Origin: Chlorokybus atmophyticus
Lineage: Eukaryota; Streptophyta; Chlorokybophyceae; Chlorokybales; Chlorokybaceae
DNA length: 38,703 nt
Reading direction: 5' to 3'
Assembly: GCA_009103225.1 (NCBI GenBank)
Contig: RHPI01001946.1
Span: forward strand, 278,420-317,122
Under the pieces are notes generated by a model. That model did not search any database and was not told where the DNA came from. It saw only the letters and a program-made list of their open reading frames with translations. Below, piece by piece: positions 9,848 through 23,000 of this stretch (positions within the stretch are counted from its first letter, which is position 1; every line of letters starts with the position of its first letter). Position numbers and translations under genes: made by a program.

Positions 9848-12800
9848 ATGCGGCGGGCGGCGCCGCTTTTGGGGACTAGGCTGCGGGCCGCCCACGCAGC
9901 CGCCCGCCGCCGGGCTGGTTTGGCCTCTTCAACTGGGAGCAAAGGATCTCCTCCAACTCCGCCGAAGCAAAACGGTGCTCAAGTACATCAGCCACAGGTG
10001 CCATGCAGAGACCAATGCAATGCATGCTCTGTTATTATTGCAGCATGAGCACATCACGCCGATGGTCCCGTCATGCTGGGAAAAATGCCGGTTGTTAACT
10101 CCATCAATTTCAGCGGTGTAAGCTGTCGGTATTGTATGGGACACATGCAATAACGCTTTCCCAAGGCTGATGCCTTTATCTGTGTTTCATGTTTGTCGAC
10201 AATGCATGGTTATTGACAGACGGTGAAAACTTTTGCAGTTCGTAAGCAGCACCATTGCATTGTGCACAAGCAATGATTTGTGTAATGCTCTTTGCATGTA
10301 TGTCAGCCAAGTCGCCTGTCACTGCGGTCGCATTGGCATGACGTCCCTGACAGACAAACGCACTCATACGAGCCAATGAGTGTGCTGCATCGTGCGTATC
10401 TTCGCCAATGTAGGTGTAGGATAGATGCATCCATGCAGTGCAAGTGTTTGCAAGGCATCATTTTTCCAGCATTACCATTGCCGCCAAAATTTATAGCGTC
10501 CCCACAGTGAGTTTGCTTCACAGGCAAAGCCTAAGGCTTCGGGGCCTGCCGCTGCCCCGACAGCACCAAAACCATCGACATCTGCACCTTCTGCACCACC
10601 GGCAGCTGGACCCATCACGCCGCCACCCCCACCCCCACCTGCATCCTCAAGGCGGTGGTTGTGGACTTCCCTCACAGCAGCAGCAGGGTTGGCGCTTGGT
10701 GTTGGTGCTGTATATGTGGACCCTTCGCGTCTGCCACCTGCGTTGCAACCATGGCAGGAACAACTGCGGCAGCTGCCTGCGAACCTGAAGTCTACCATAG
10801 GCCAAAATGAGGCATCAGACAAGCAGCAACAGCAGCAGCGGCAGCGGCAGCGGCAGCAGCGGCAGGAGCAGCAGCAACAGCAGCGGCAAGAACAGCAGCA
10901 ACAGCAGCGGCAGGAGCAGCAGGAGCAGCAGCAGCAGCAGCATGGGTCGTACATGCGTGAACATCAGGAGCAACCACAGGAACAGCCTGTCACATTGCAG
11001 GACACCAATCTTTCAGGACATGAGGTTGAGCAACTGCAGGCTGCAGCAGTTGAGCAGTTCGCTGATGCGCAGCGTGAGCTGCGGTCGCATTCAGAGACCG
11101 CCAAACATCATGCTGAAGCTGCAGAAACGTTCATTGATGGCCACATCAAGTCACAAAAGTCAGCTGCAGCGGTGCGTTGCGTTCTGTCTTATGGCTTACA
11201 AAGCTGTCCAGTTGTGTCGCATCACGCACATATAGTTAACTAAAGGCAGGGTGGCAGTCGTGCAAGTGGCCAAAAGCTGCAACTCATGTCTGCTCCTAAT
11301 ATGTAGTATTGTGGCAGCTTGAAGTGGAGAGCACAAACACTGGCAACTCAAACTTCGTTAAACTGCAGTCGTCTCCGCACCGGATTGAAAGCATGGAGGA
11401 GGCGGGTACAGACAAGAAGGATACTCGGGAGTCGATGCGGGAAGCGGCGCAAAGCAGAGATGCTAGCCCTGCTGGATCAGGTGAGGTGTAGCAGTGGCAC
11501 GGATGGTTTGGTAACAGGCAACAATTGCCCGCCATGATCATGGTTGTGTCACTGCAGTATAACATTGGTATTTGGTACATGTCACACTCGTTTGTGAGAG
11601 TTTTTGGATCACAAGCATGCGCAATAATGCCGTTTGCATTGATTGGGAAACTACAGGTGTTGCGGAGGCTGCAGCGGCTGTAGCTGCTGCAGCGGCACAG
11701 TCAGCTGCGCAAGACGCCAGCCGTTTGCTTGCTGACATGCGAGCAGAAGCGGAGGCACGCGTGGGCCTTCCAACAACATCTGCGCAACCATCACTGAGCG
11801 AGCAGAGCACTGTAGCTGTGGATGCACTGCTGGAAAACGCTAAACAACAACAGCAAGCCGTGGAGCCCGCTAGTGTTGATGGGGCAGAGGGTGAACGTGC
11901 TGTGTCAGAGGACGTTGGCGCGGTTGAAGAGTGGCGCAGAGCGCAGGGCCTAGTGCTTGTTGAAGCCATCCGAGCCGCGGAGCAGCGGCAAGCACAAGCT
12001 GATGCTATCAAGTTTAATGAGGTTTTGAAGCAACGAGATGATGAGACAGCGCGTGCCCTGCAGGCCGCACATGATGAAGCAGCTCGTCGGGCTCAGCAGG
12101 TACAATCTTAATAAATGCTGTTGTTGTCACGTTGGCTGAGGGTTTTCGTGCGTGTCCACACAGGTCAAGCAGCTTCAGGAGAGGTTGGAGGTCGGCACGA
12201 AGGCAATGAGGTCGGCACTTGAGGAGCAGCGGCGCGCGGCGGAGTTGAGGCTGACACAGGCGCTTGCACACAAGGAACAGGACGCGCAGGCCAAGGTGGA
12301 GGCCGCTATTGCTGACGAGCGTGTCAAGACAGAGGAGGGCCTGCTACAGGAGCGCATGGGGCGCATGAAGGCCATTGATGATCTTCGGATGAAGGTCAGC
12401 CGGTTGTATTGGGATGCATGCCCTGAGGATGTTGAAGATGTACTACATGCAAGATATATGCAAGACATGCAAGATGTGCAAGATGCAAGATGTATGCAAG
12501 ATGTACTACATGCTACACAATGGCCATGTTGTTGTCCTTTGCATCGTTGCAAAGGCAGCACGCACCAAGACTGAGTTGTTAGCTACTAGAATGTTTACTA
12601 CGAACACTCTTATCACTGGCATGGTTTGAGGGTATGTGCCACTAACAATCTCACTTGCCTTTCCAGATCAATGCATTGCAACAAGCATTCAGCCGGAGAT
12701 CAGATGAGGCTCACCAGTCTCACAAGGCTCACATGATCACCATGGGCGCATCGGCCTTGAGCGCAGCGGCTGATGAAGGCCGGCCGTTCAAGGCTGAAGC

Positions 12801-13541
12801 CGAGTTGCTCCTTTCTGCCTCACACTCTGATGAGGAAGGCGACCCCTTTGTGTTGGCTATCCTCTCCTCTCTACCGCACGAACTGGCTGAACGGGGAGCA
12901 CCCACTCGCACGCAGCTGGCCGACCGATTTGCACAAGTGAAGCGTAATGCACGACAGGTTTGTTGCCATGCAATGTACAGCAGACAAATTGCACCATTTT
13001 AAGCATGTAGTGAGCCCCCAATGCAAGTAGTAAGCTTATGTGATTGCTAAGGCTGCATGACAGGTTGCCTTAGTACCAGAAAATGGCGGTGGTGTCCTGA
13101 CATATGGACTCGCACATGTAGCTTCCAAGCTGAAGTTGCCAGAGTATGGTGCCTATTTGCCTGAAGGTATGCCACCCATGCATGATATGCCACACACAAG
13201 TCGAGTCACGCTTGTTTCCCGCTAACTCCCCTTGTCCAGGAGGCGGTTCAGAGGCAGTTCTAGCGCGTGCGGAAGCTCATCTCACAGCTGGGAACCTTGC
13301 TGGTGCAGCTGATGAGTTGCAAAGCGGACTTGCGGGTAAGTGTAGGTCGTTGACATGTAATGTTTTCGATGCACATGTCATCAACTCATTAGGCTTGTAT
13401 GTGCTGTCTGCTGCGACAGGGTCAGCGGCATCAGCAGCTGCCAAGGATTGGGTTGCGGCAGCGCGGGAACGCGCACTTGTAGAGCAAAATCTGGCTGCTT
13501 TGAGAGCACATGCTGTCACTCTTGCCGCTGGCCTAACGTAG
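9848..13541 (+). CDS. MIC60: MIC60 / mitofilin, MICOS core subunit
   Basis: Inner-membrane protein of the MICOS complex that forms crista junctions. Exons: 9848-9997, 10524-11171, 11318-11480, 11657-12099, 12164-12394, 12667-12957, 13064-13166, 13240-13335, 13420-13541; 748 residues, all phases close. Residues 1-30 are rich in Arg and Ala with no acidic residue (matrix-targeting presequence). A Pro/Ala linker precedes one transmembrane helix at about 94-114 flanked by SRRW, then a long Gln/Glu/Arg coiled coil. The C-terminal third matches the mitofilin signature: DPFVLAILSSLP, a VKRNARQVALVPENGG stretch, LARAEAHLTAGNLAGAADEL and KDWVAAARERALVEQNL. The ATG at 9848 is the first in frame. The gene is divergent from the surface gene and convergent with the second surface gene. 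AATAAA at about 13723 may serve as poly(A) signal. Confidence 0.93.
10825..10942 (+). repeat. CAG/CGG trinucleotide tract (poly-Gln/Arg/Glu) in MIC60
   Basis: Imperfect repeats of CAG, CAA, CGG and GAG encode an almost pure Gln/Arg/Glu segment just after the transmembrane helix of MIC60, at the start of its coiled coil. A low-complexity insertion of this kind is not a general feature of the family as I know it. Confidence 0.75.
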
Positions 13542-14051
13542 CACCACACTGGTGTGCTGCATTTGCTGTGCCATATTGTGGAATCCCCGAAGAATTCCTG
13601 GCTGCGCCTCACAAGACATTGCATGCGTCCGATGATTTCGCAAACAAGTTACAAGCACAACCTGGAATGTCTTCTCAATGTGACGCTAAATACATAATGG
13701 CTTGGCTCAACTTCAATCTGAAATAAACCATATCACGTCACCCGTCGTAGTGCATTTGAGTTGCCCAAAATGTGCCATTAAGTCTCTAGTCCATCATCAA
13801 GTGGTGAATATAGTGCAGAAGACAGTGTTAGTAACAATGCTGTCAGCTACTGCTACTGTCTGCGAATATAGCAACAATGGTAAGCGGTATAGTACAAGTC
13901 TTTTGCTCAACTCTGACTGTGTACACGAAACTGTACTGAGAAAAGCAGGACGCAGGCCATGTGTCCCCAAGCGCTATTTTCACGGGGCTGGCAGACCACA
14001 CAAAGTAGTCATGTGCGTCCACGCCCACAACAAGCTGTAGACTGTACACCT
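13542..14051. other. Convergent intergenic region
   Basis: About 510 bp between the stop codons of MIC60 (plus) and the second surface gene (minus). No supported gene. It contains an AATAAA at about 13723 on the plus strand and must hold both 3' UTRs. Confidence 0.6.
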
Positions 14052-17000
14052 TTAATGGTTAGATGCGAAGGTGGATGTAGGCAACGGCGGGCGCGTAAGC
14101 GTTGGCGCCTGAAGCTTGCGCTTGCGTGGCGTGCCGCCCTCATCATCAAACCCGAGCGGATGGCTCGCAAGAGGTCCCTTTGTCGGGGCGTACATCGCCT
14201 CCAACATGGGATCACTCTTGTAAGCGGGTGCCGGCACGTCCTTCACCTTGTTGGCACGACGCCGACGCCGGCAGCAGTACACACCCACAATGGCACCGAT
14301 GATGACAAGTACAAGTAGCAAAGCTCCACCCAAACCAGCCCCGAGGGCAATGCCCAACGCTGAGGACTTCTTGGCGGAAGGGGATGTGGCCCCACTACCA
14401 CCAGCGTTACTGCGTGTGGATGCGGGGAGACATGTGGCGCTACCCGAGTCGCGGTACCAACTTGTAGCACATTCAGAGCAGTCCGTGCCGGTATAACCAC
14501 TATAACAAGCACATGTGCCACTCGCGGCGTGACACACGCCGTGAGCGCTGCACTGCTGACCGTTGGTGTTGGACAGGGGGCACATCACGAGGGAGTACGG
14601 GCAGTCCAATGCACAACATGTGGACACGCCGTCCTCCCCGCACCTCTCACCCATCTCGCACAACCTGTTGCCGCACACGCCCTCCGCCGTCACGTTGGCC
14701 ACCGCGTCAATAGTTGTGTCGGTACCGGCGAGTTGTCCACCCGAAGCCGCAGAGAGAGCCGTGCTGATCTGGTTCAGACCCAACGCACCCGAAGAAGTGG
14801 AAGTACTCGCCTTGTTGGGATTGTATTTGAATGTGATTGTGCCTGTTGTGCCGCTTTGCAACAAACGTCGTCGCCTCCAACCAGCGCTCGTGTACTCGCC
14901 AGAATCAACCGTCTCAATTGTGCTCACGTCCGCACCCAACATGCTCGCCAACCCGTACTCTACCGTCCCATACTGCAGAAGAAAGGTTCCAACATCAGCA
15001 TCACTGATGACCAATCACATTGCAACATGTAGGCCTTCTCCAAACCATTGCACTACACTATGGTGTGTATGTGTGTATGTACAGTGCATCATAGTGCAGA
15101 GCGGCAGAGTCAAGTGTTGTATCGTAGAGTTACAAACATCATGTATGGTACATATGGGTTGTTACATGATGTTGTACACAGCCACCTTATGGTGTGATTG
15201 CGGCAATATGTATGTACCTGGCTTGAAGTGCTTGCGTTGGCGCCATCGTTCTGCACCGTGCTGATATGAAGCACGGCGACCGTGGCGCAGCTCGTCCCGT
15301 CCCCGTCGCACACGCCGCATGTGTCGATGTTGCCGCTCTTGCAGCAGAGGCCGCCGTAGTCGAGGACGTCGCAGCCGGCGCCGGCGGCATCAACGGAGGA
15401 GGAGAGGCCATCGCACACGCCCAACGCATCCAACACACCACTGGATGAGGAGACAACACACACATGAGCACCATTGCAAGCATGATTGAAGAGGGACAGC
15501 ATGACACACGCACGCACGCGCACGCGCACGCACACACTGTGCTTTGTCACCCGTCCTCTCACCTTTCACAGCACATTGCGTCCTTGTCTAAGACTGCCTC
15601 ACCGCCGCTGCAGCACATGCCAACCTTGTCGACGGCCGTCGTGCAGCACCTGGCAGAATACAATGAGAGGGTTGAGTAAAGCTTGCCACAGTATCATGCT
15701 ATGCAGCACTCCGTCCACGTGCATGCTTGAACGTGCATGTATGTGTGTATGTGTAACTCATACCTTCCAAGGATATCGATCGCGTGTCCTTCGCATCCAG
15801 GCGGCAGCTGGCAGTACTTTCCAGTGTACCCATCCCCGCACGCGCACTTTGCGTTGGCACACACGCCATGTCCCGAGCACCCCTCTCCATTACAAAAATC
15901 ACACGGGTCCGTGCCACACTCCATCACTTCAGGTAGTTTCAGCACCCCCTGGCAAGAACCTGACGAGGCTGCGTTGCTGCCATCAGAGGCCTGGCAGGTG
16001 ACCTGACGGGCAGCGAAGCCGCCCCCGCAGGTGCGTGAACAGGGACCCCAGGACCCAACATTCCAACCGTACGTCACGCAGGCACCCTGGTGACAACCAC
16101 GGGACTCCGCTGGCTTGGAGGAGGAGATACACATACCCACATCCACAACACTACTTGTTGTGCTGTCCACGCACTCTACGGTCCGTGTCTGCGTGCCTCC
16201 CCCGCACACTTTGGTACAGTTGCTCCACGCCGTTGTGCGCCAATAATGCTCGGGACACGTCTGCGTGCTACAACTTTTACTCGTCGGGTACGCGTCCAAG
16301 TCGTTGCACTTTGTCGTTGGGTCTGTCGGGTACGCTCCCGTGGTCGCATCAGCACACAAAACGGTGCGGTATTGCGTCCCCCCGTCGCAGGTGGCGTCGC
16401 ACTCGGTCCACGCGGAAGAGTACACGCCGTAGCGAGAACAAGGGATGGAGTTGCACTGTCTATATGCTACAGGAGCAGTTAGAGAAGCGCAGTCTGAGTC
16501 TGATGCAGTTCTTCCGTCGCTGTAGCCGCAAACTACTGTCCGGACCTGAGGGGACATGTGCACACGCATCAGTACCACATGGAGGTTTGTCAAGTGGTGG
16601 TGGTTGAAAGTGCGCGCGGCCATGTCTTGAATGAAGTTGTCAAGCAATAATGGTACGCACGCACGCATGCACACATGCTGCTATGGGTCAGCTTGTAAAG
16701 ACAAGTGTGTGTACAAGTGTGTACATGCGTGCGTGCGCGTGCGCGTGCCTGTGCGCGTGTGCGCGTGTGTGTAAGAGAGTGCGTGTTAGTATGTTTATGT
16801 CTGCCACTCATAGACAAATTGGTTGTCTCACCTGAACACCACTTCCGCACGGTTGCGAGCACGGCGTCCAATCCGACGCGAACCACGCCGCCTGTCCGTC
16901 ACTCAACGCCCTATTATCCCCACTACTCCCACTATCTCCACTCCACCTCTGCGGCGAGCTGCACTCATCGCTACAATGCTTGGGTCCATTCTTCACAAAC

Positions 17001-20000
17001 CCTCCATTATACATATCAAGCGCTAGTTTCGCCAGATACACGGCCGCCAAGTCGTTGAGTCTGAATGAACACTTGGGCAAAGCTTTGGTTGAACACCAAG
17101 TGAGTAATGTGTCTATTGGAGTCTTGTCGCAACCGTTGGCGACATTGATTGAAGAGGTCACGAAGGAACGGCCGAGAGAGTAGAAAGGGTCGCCGGAAGT
17201 GCTGCCGAGGATGTTTTTGTAGGAGACGCCGCAGACGGAAGAGGTGGAGGGGATGGATTTGGGCCAGGAGTTGGACTTGGTTTGCCACCAGTTCTGGAAA
17301 AGAGAAGAGGCGGTGAGGGATGCACACACGTACGGGCACGCATGCATGCATATGCAGTCACACACGCACACGCGCATGCGTGCGCATACACATGCGAGCG
17401 TGTGTCACAGAGACACATACACACACAGAGATACACACGCACGCACGCACGAACGCCAAGTGTAACTTGTTTCTTTGTTTGTTTCAAGACATTGCAATAC
17501 CTGAGTGTATGAGCAGGTGGTTGTTGTTGGAGACGGGGTTGGCGTAGAGCTCACTGTGCAGGCTGTGGAACAAAGCCATCGCACATCAATTAATACTATC
17601 AACTCGCGACACACACAACACAAAGACCACAAAGTCCATCATCTCACACCTGGCAGCGCATCGTTGCCGAGGTTCCAATTCCCCAACAAATTCCCGATTG
17701 TGACGGCGTCATCGTTGTCATCGCTGTCATCATCATCATCTATGCCATCAAGATCACTGATACGACTTTTATACAAACACCTCTTCTCCAACATACTCTT
17801 GGCTTTGCGCGTAGACTTGATAAGATAATCGTGCGTGCACCCGTTGGCAATGTTGAGACTGGCAGAGATGTAATGTTGGGCCAAAAAGGTCCAGGGACTT
17901 TTTCCAGGATCGGATGTGGTGTTCCCGAGGACCTCCACCCAACTCTTCCCGCAAAGGGACTGAGGACCCTTCACGGGCCAGCCTCGGGACCTCCAGTAAG
18001 AGGGGTTCCAGACACAGTCTCCGCAGCAAGTAGGACTTGGGCTGGGAGCAGGACTATTTCCAACATCACCACCGCCAACATTATCATCATCGTGTTCAAA
18101 GTTGCACACATCGTCGATATCATCGTCATCGCCAGTCGTATCATCATCGTTACAGCGTGACACGCCTTTCTTCCCGCGGTTGAAATCACTCAGGGCCGAT
18201 ATGACGTGTAATGCTTGCACCGTGTTGTTGTTCATGAGTTGCTTGTTGCATGACGAGCACGCCCACTTTGCCCATATGATGTTGTCCGCGACATCATCCG
18301 TATCAGCTCCATTATTCACATTCAGCGTGGCGCACGCCAACTCTTTCCCGAGCGATATCGACACATCCGAGGCTTGCGCCGAGGTCCCGAACCAGGTCTG
18401 GTAAGAAGTCCCGCAAAGGGACCAAGAGGAGGATGAACCCTTCCAGGACTTGGGATTCTTCCCCCACCAGGACTTCTTACGCACGCAACCGGAAGGTGTT
18501 TGTGTGCCTTTGCAACCGGTAATGCCACACACGCCGGAGACTGAGACGGTGCCACGCACGGTGGAAGGAGAGGTTTGGTCCAACTCGATGGTGGCGACGC
18601 CGGTCGTGTACTTGCCGGGCAACTCAAGACTGTACTCGACAGTCATCTGTGCAGGCATATAGAGTGAGATTGTGCGTGTGTGGGTGTGGGTGTGGGTGTG
18701 GGTGTGCGCGTGCATGCGCAGGCAAGCGTCTATGTTGGTGTGTGCATGCATGCGTGCGCGTGTGTAAGTGTATTTGTTAGTGCGTGCAAGCACCAACATG
18801 CATGCATGCATATAGGTGGGCACGCACATACATGAGTATGCAAGAATGTCAGATTGCCAAAATGTGACTACAATATTTGTAGTGCAGGTTTGAGTGTGTA
18901 TTGAAACCTGTGTTGAGTCGCTGAAGCCAAAGTCCCACAGAAACATCCTTTTCCCATTCACCGTCACGATCTCCGCGGTTCTTCCCGTCCCTTGCGGTCC
19001 CCACGCAATAGTATCAATCGTTCCCGCCACGCACGTTGGCAACTGCACTCTGAACCCCGACACTTGTGACGAAGACCCACTCAACCTCTTCAACGTCCAC
19101 GTGAAGCGTGTGACGTTGGACTTGACATCGTAGCGAGAGCACTTCTTGTTGAAGGTGACCCAGAGACCGTTGGCTTTGGGAGCGTCCCATTGGGGACTGC
19201 ATGTTGTGTCGGAGGGGGGGGAGGAGGNGTTAACATCTGGACGGCCATCGTTGCCTGAGGGTTGTGCCGGTCTGTGTTTTTGGACATGAATGGTGAGGCC
19301 GGTGGATTGGTAGCAGAAATGGCTGATGTAATCACGGAAACGGCTTGGGTATCTGGAGGGGGGAGGGGGGGGAGGAGGGGGAGGGGGAACATCATCGGCG
19401 CACTGGGGAGGGCCACGCTTGCCCCCGCACCAATCATCGAGGTCCTGCAGGTGCATCGCACTGTCACTTTCACTCTCACTCTCACTCTCTTACACGCATA
19501 CGCACACGCACACGCACACGCACACGCATACCAATGGGCGTACACGCGCACGCGCACGCACGCACACACGCATACCTTGATGGCATTCTTGATCTTTGCC
19601 CTGTCATCGTCATCAGCATCATAGCCATTCTTGTTGCTGTAACCGCTATAACTCTTGCTGTTGACTTTGCACTTCTTCAGAGCCACTTGCGCTACAGCAA
19701 AAGCCTTTGCCACAGCTTTGTTGTCACAACCAGTATTCTTATTCAGATACGCCGATACATAACTCCTCTGCAGATGTGCAATAAGTTTGTTGTCGTCATC
19801 ATCATCATTGGTGTTGTCGTAGTCGTTGTCATCGTTGGCAGCATCCGACCACTTCTTGCCACAACATTTCCAGTCTTTTCCCCCACTCGGCCACTTGTTG
19901 GTGTACTTGCGCCAGTAATTGCGCGAGCGCACGCACGGCGTGGTGGATGTTGTTGGTGTTGGCGCAGGTGCAGGTGAGGGTGAGAGACCCTCGCCTGGAC

Positions 20001-23000
20001 ACAATTTGTTGTTGTTGTACGGCTTCACGGCATTGTTGAACGCCTCGAGGACGGCTGATACAGCAGTAGCTTGAGTTGTGTTCGTGCAGCCGCACGTGGC
20101 GAGTGTGGACTCGGCCCACGCGAGTGCATCAGCTACGGGTGATGTGTTCACGCCGTTGAGACCGTTTAACACGGCGCTGATATACTGCCTCGCAAGATTG
20201 ATAACCACAGGGTTCTTTGTCTTCGGCGTCTTCTTCATGATGTACCACCACGACTTGCCGCATAACCTCTTACCACCATACTGCCCATTCGTTGGCCAGT
20301 TGAGACAATCCGCCCAATACCCGGGCGTGTGCACGCATATGTTGGGTGGAGGGGGTGGAGGTCCACTCGCCGGGGGCGGGTAACAAATTTCAGGTCCACA
20401 TATAGAAGGAGCAGATACAATATTCCCAGAAGGCTCCACAATCTGCATGGCAACAGGTCCCAACCTCAATGCAACAGGGACCTCCACGGTGTAGTTGACC
20501 ATCAATGTGGCGTCATCGGGGAACAAGAAGGCGAACTCGAGGAATTGTGTGCCAGCTACGTTGACGAGGTTCACACTGTTGCCGCCAGTGTTGGGGCCCC
20601 AGTTTAGGTCACCGGGACGGGTACCGAAACAGCAAGGGACCTCAATGCGGAAGGACCCACGCCCCACCTGATGTACATAGATACAAATCAGTAGTTACTT
20701 GGTGAACTAGTATAGAGACAATAGACACGAGTAATAGACAAAGACCAAGAAAAGTAACCAGCATTATTTGAAGTGGACTCTCAGACCTCTAAAGATGTAC
20801 CCATTGTCATTTCAATATTACCTGAGTTGGGAACAGTGGCTGTCGCTTGACGAGGTAGGATATGAGTGTCTTTCGCGTGGCTGTGTTGTAGCTCCTATCC
20901 ATATTCACCCAATATCCAGTGTTGCCATCATCGAAGTGCGGGTTGCAATCGGCGTCGGGTACAACTACTGGTGGTGCAGACACAGAGGCAATACCACATA
21001 TGCTCGGGGCCTGGATGATGTTGTTGTTTGGTTGCACTATCTGCATTGCCACGGGACCCGTGGCGAAATCGTTGGCAACCTCAACAAAATATTGCACCAT
21101 CATCTGCGTGTTGTTGTCGAAGCCGAAGGTGAACTCGAAGAAGTACACGCCGTTGATTGTTGTGATGGATGCGGCTTTGGTCTGACCCGCAGGTCCCCAG
21201 ATTAGGTCCGCATTGGTTAGGGCTGTTGGGACCTGAACCCGAAACTTTCCCACCTGAGCATTGGCAATCTGACCCTGCCTTTTCACCTGCCAGGTGAAGC
21301 GCGTGCGGCCGTTCAACGTGGGTGAAGGCGAGTACCAAAAGTCCACCCAGTAGCCCTGCACGCCCGCGTCGAATGTTGGGTTGCAGTCGTCTCCACACGG
21401 GGGCGGGTAGTACGTTGGTGGAGGTGGAGGAGGTGCAGGGAGTGTGTAACATTGCGCGGGTCCACATACTGTCACCAATACAACATTGCCATTTGCATCG
21501 ACCACGTGGGCCGTTACGGGAGCGAGCTGAACCCCGCCGGGGAGAGCCAACGTGTACGCGTTGCTGGAGAACTGCCATTCCAGATACAATACCCCGTTGA
21601 TTGTGACGATATCCGCGTCCACAACGCTGCCGTCACGCGGACCCCACGCCAACAAGTCCGCGTTGTTGCCGAAGCAACACGGGACCGCTATACGGAAGGC
21701 CGAGAAGGGTGATGCGCGTGAGACAGAGTATGTGAGGATTGTAGCGCTGTCTGTTGTATCCACCACACGTGTCATGTCCACGCGCACGTCGCTGGACACG
21801 CCGTTGCTCGAGCATGACAGATCTGCAGGTGGAAGCGATGTTGTTGCCGGCGCGGGTGATATTGACATCAGGCCGCAGATGGATGGAGCTGATATCGTCG
21901 CCACGTTGTTGGGTGGGTCGAGTTGCATCGCAACGGGACCCGTAACAAACCCGCCGCCAGCTTTAAGTTGAAGAGAGTATTGCACCATCATCTGTGTGTC
22001 GGAGTCAAAGCCAGCAGTCCACTCAAAGAACACCACATTGTTTATAGTGGTGATGCGGGCGGTTTTACCCGCACCACTTGGGCCCCACGCCAGCGTGTTG
22101 GGGTCCACGTTGGCGTAGTTGCTCGGCAAACCCACCCTAAACTTCAGCACTTGTGCGTTGGCCACCTGACCCTGGCGCTTGACTTGCCAGATGAAGATAG
22201 TGTTGCCGTTGGCGTCGGGCGCAGGAGCGTACCAAAAGTCCACCCAATAGCCTTTGTCCCCTGCGTCGAATGTTGGGTTGCAGTCACTACCGCAAGGAGG
22301 CGGGTAGCTTGGTGGCGGGGGAGGCGGGAGCGGGTAACACGCCACGGGTCCACATATTGACCCGACCCGGATGAGTTGAGCCCCCAGAGGACTAATGATC
22401 TGAGCTTGAACAGGTGCAATCTGGATCCCCGTTGGCACGCTAAGCGTGTACGTCACCATCGCCACATCAGAAGTAGCGAACCCGAAGCTCCACTCAAAGT
22501 AACGCACACCACTTTCAGTGACGAGCCGAGCGGTGTTCCCGCTGTCACGTGGACCCCACTCGACCAGGTCCGTGCGGGACCCGAGACAACACGGCAACGC
22601 TACTCTGAAAGCGGCACCCGCCCCAACTTGTGCGTCCACCATAGGCTGTCTCTTCACTGTGTAGGAGAGGAGAGTGCGGCCTAAGTTGATGTCAACTGAC
22701 TTCGACATCGAGAGCCAGTAACCGCCGCCTTGATCGGTTGTATAGTCAAAGTTGGGGTTGCACTGCTGATCTGCACACACACAACGGAAGCAAGTCAGTG
22801 ACAGCTTTCATCACTATCAACGAGCAAGCAATCGTTGTATCCTACTCTCATCATATCACTTTTATCCCCCTCAACACGTAAACAAATGCGTGACACACGC
22901 ACGCATGCAGATGCACGAACACACAGGCTTGCATGCACGCACACATGTATGCACAGGGTGGGCAAGAATGCTATGCTAATTGATATCAGCCGCAGCAGCG

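Noticed and set aside
10472-10977. Minus-strand Cys- or Ala-rich frames opposite the MIC60 repeat
   Set aside because: They are antisense readings of the CAG/CGG triplet tract of a clear MIC60 exon.
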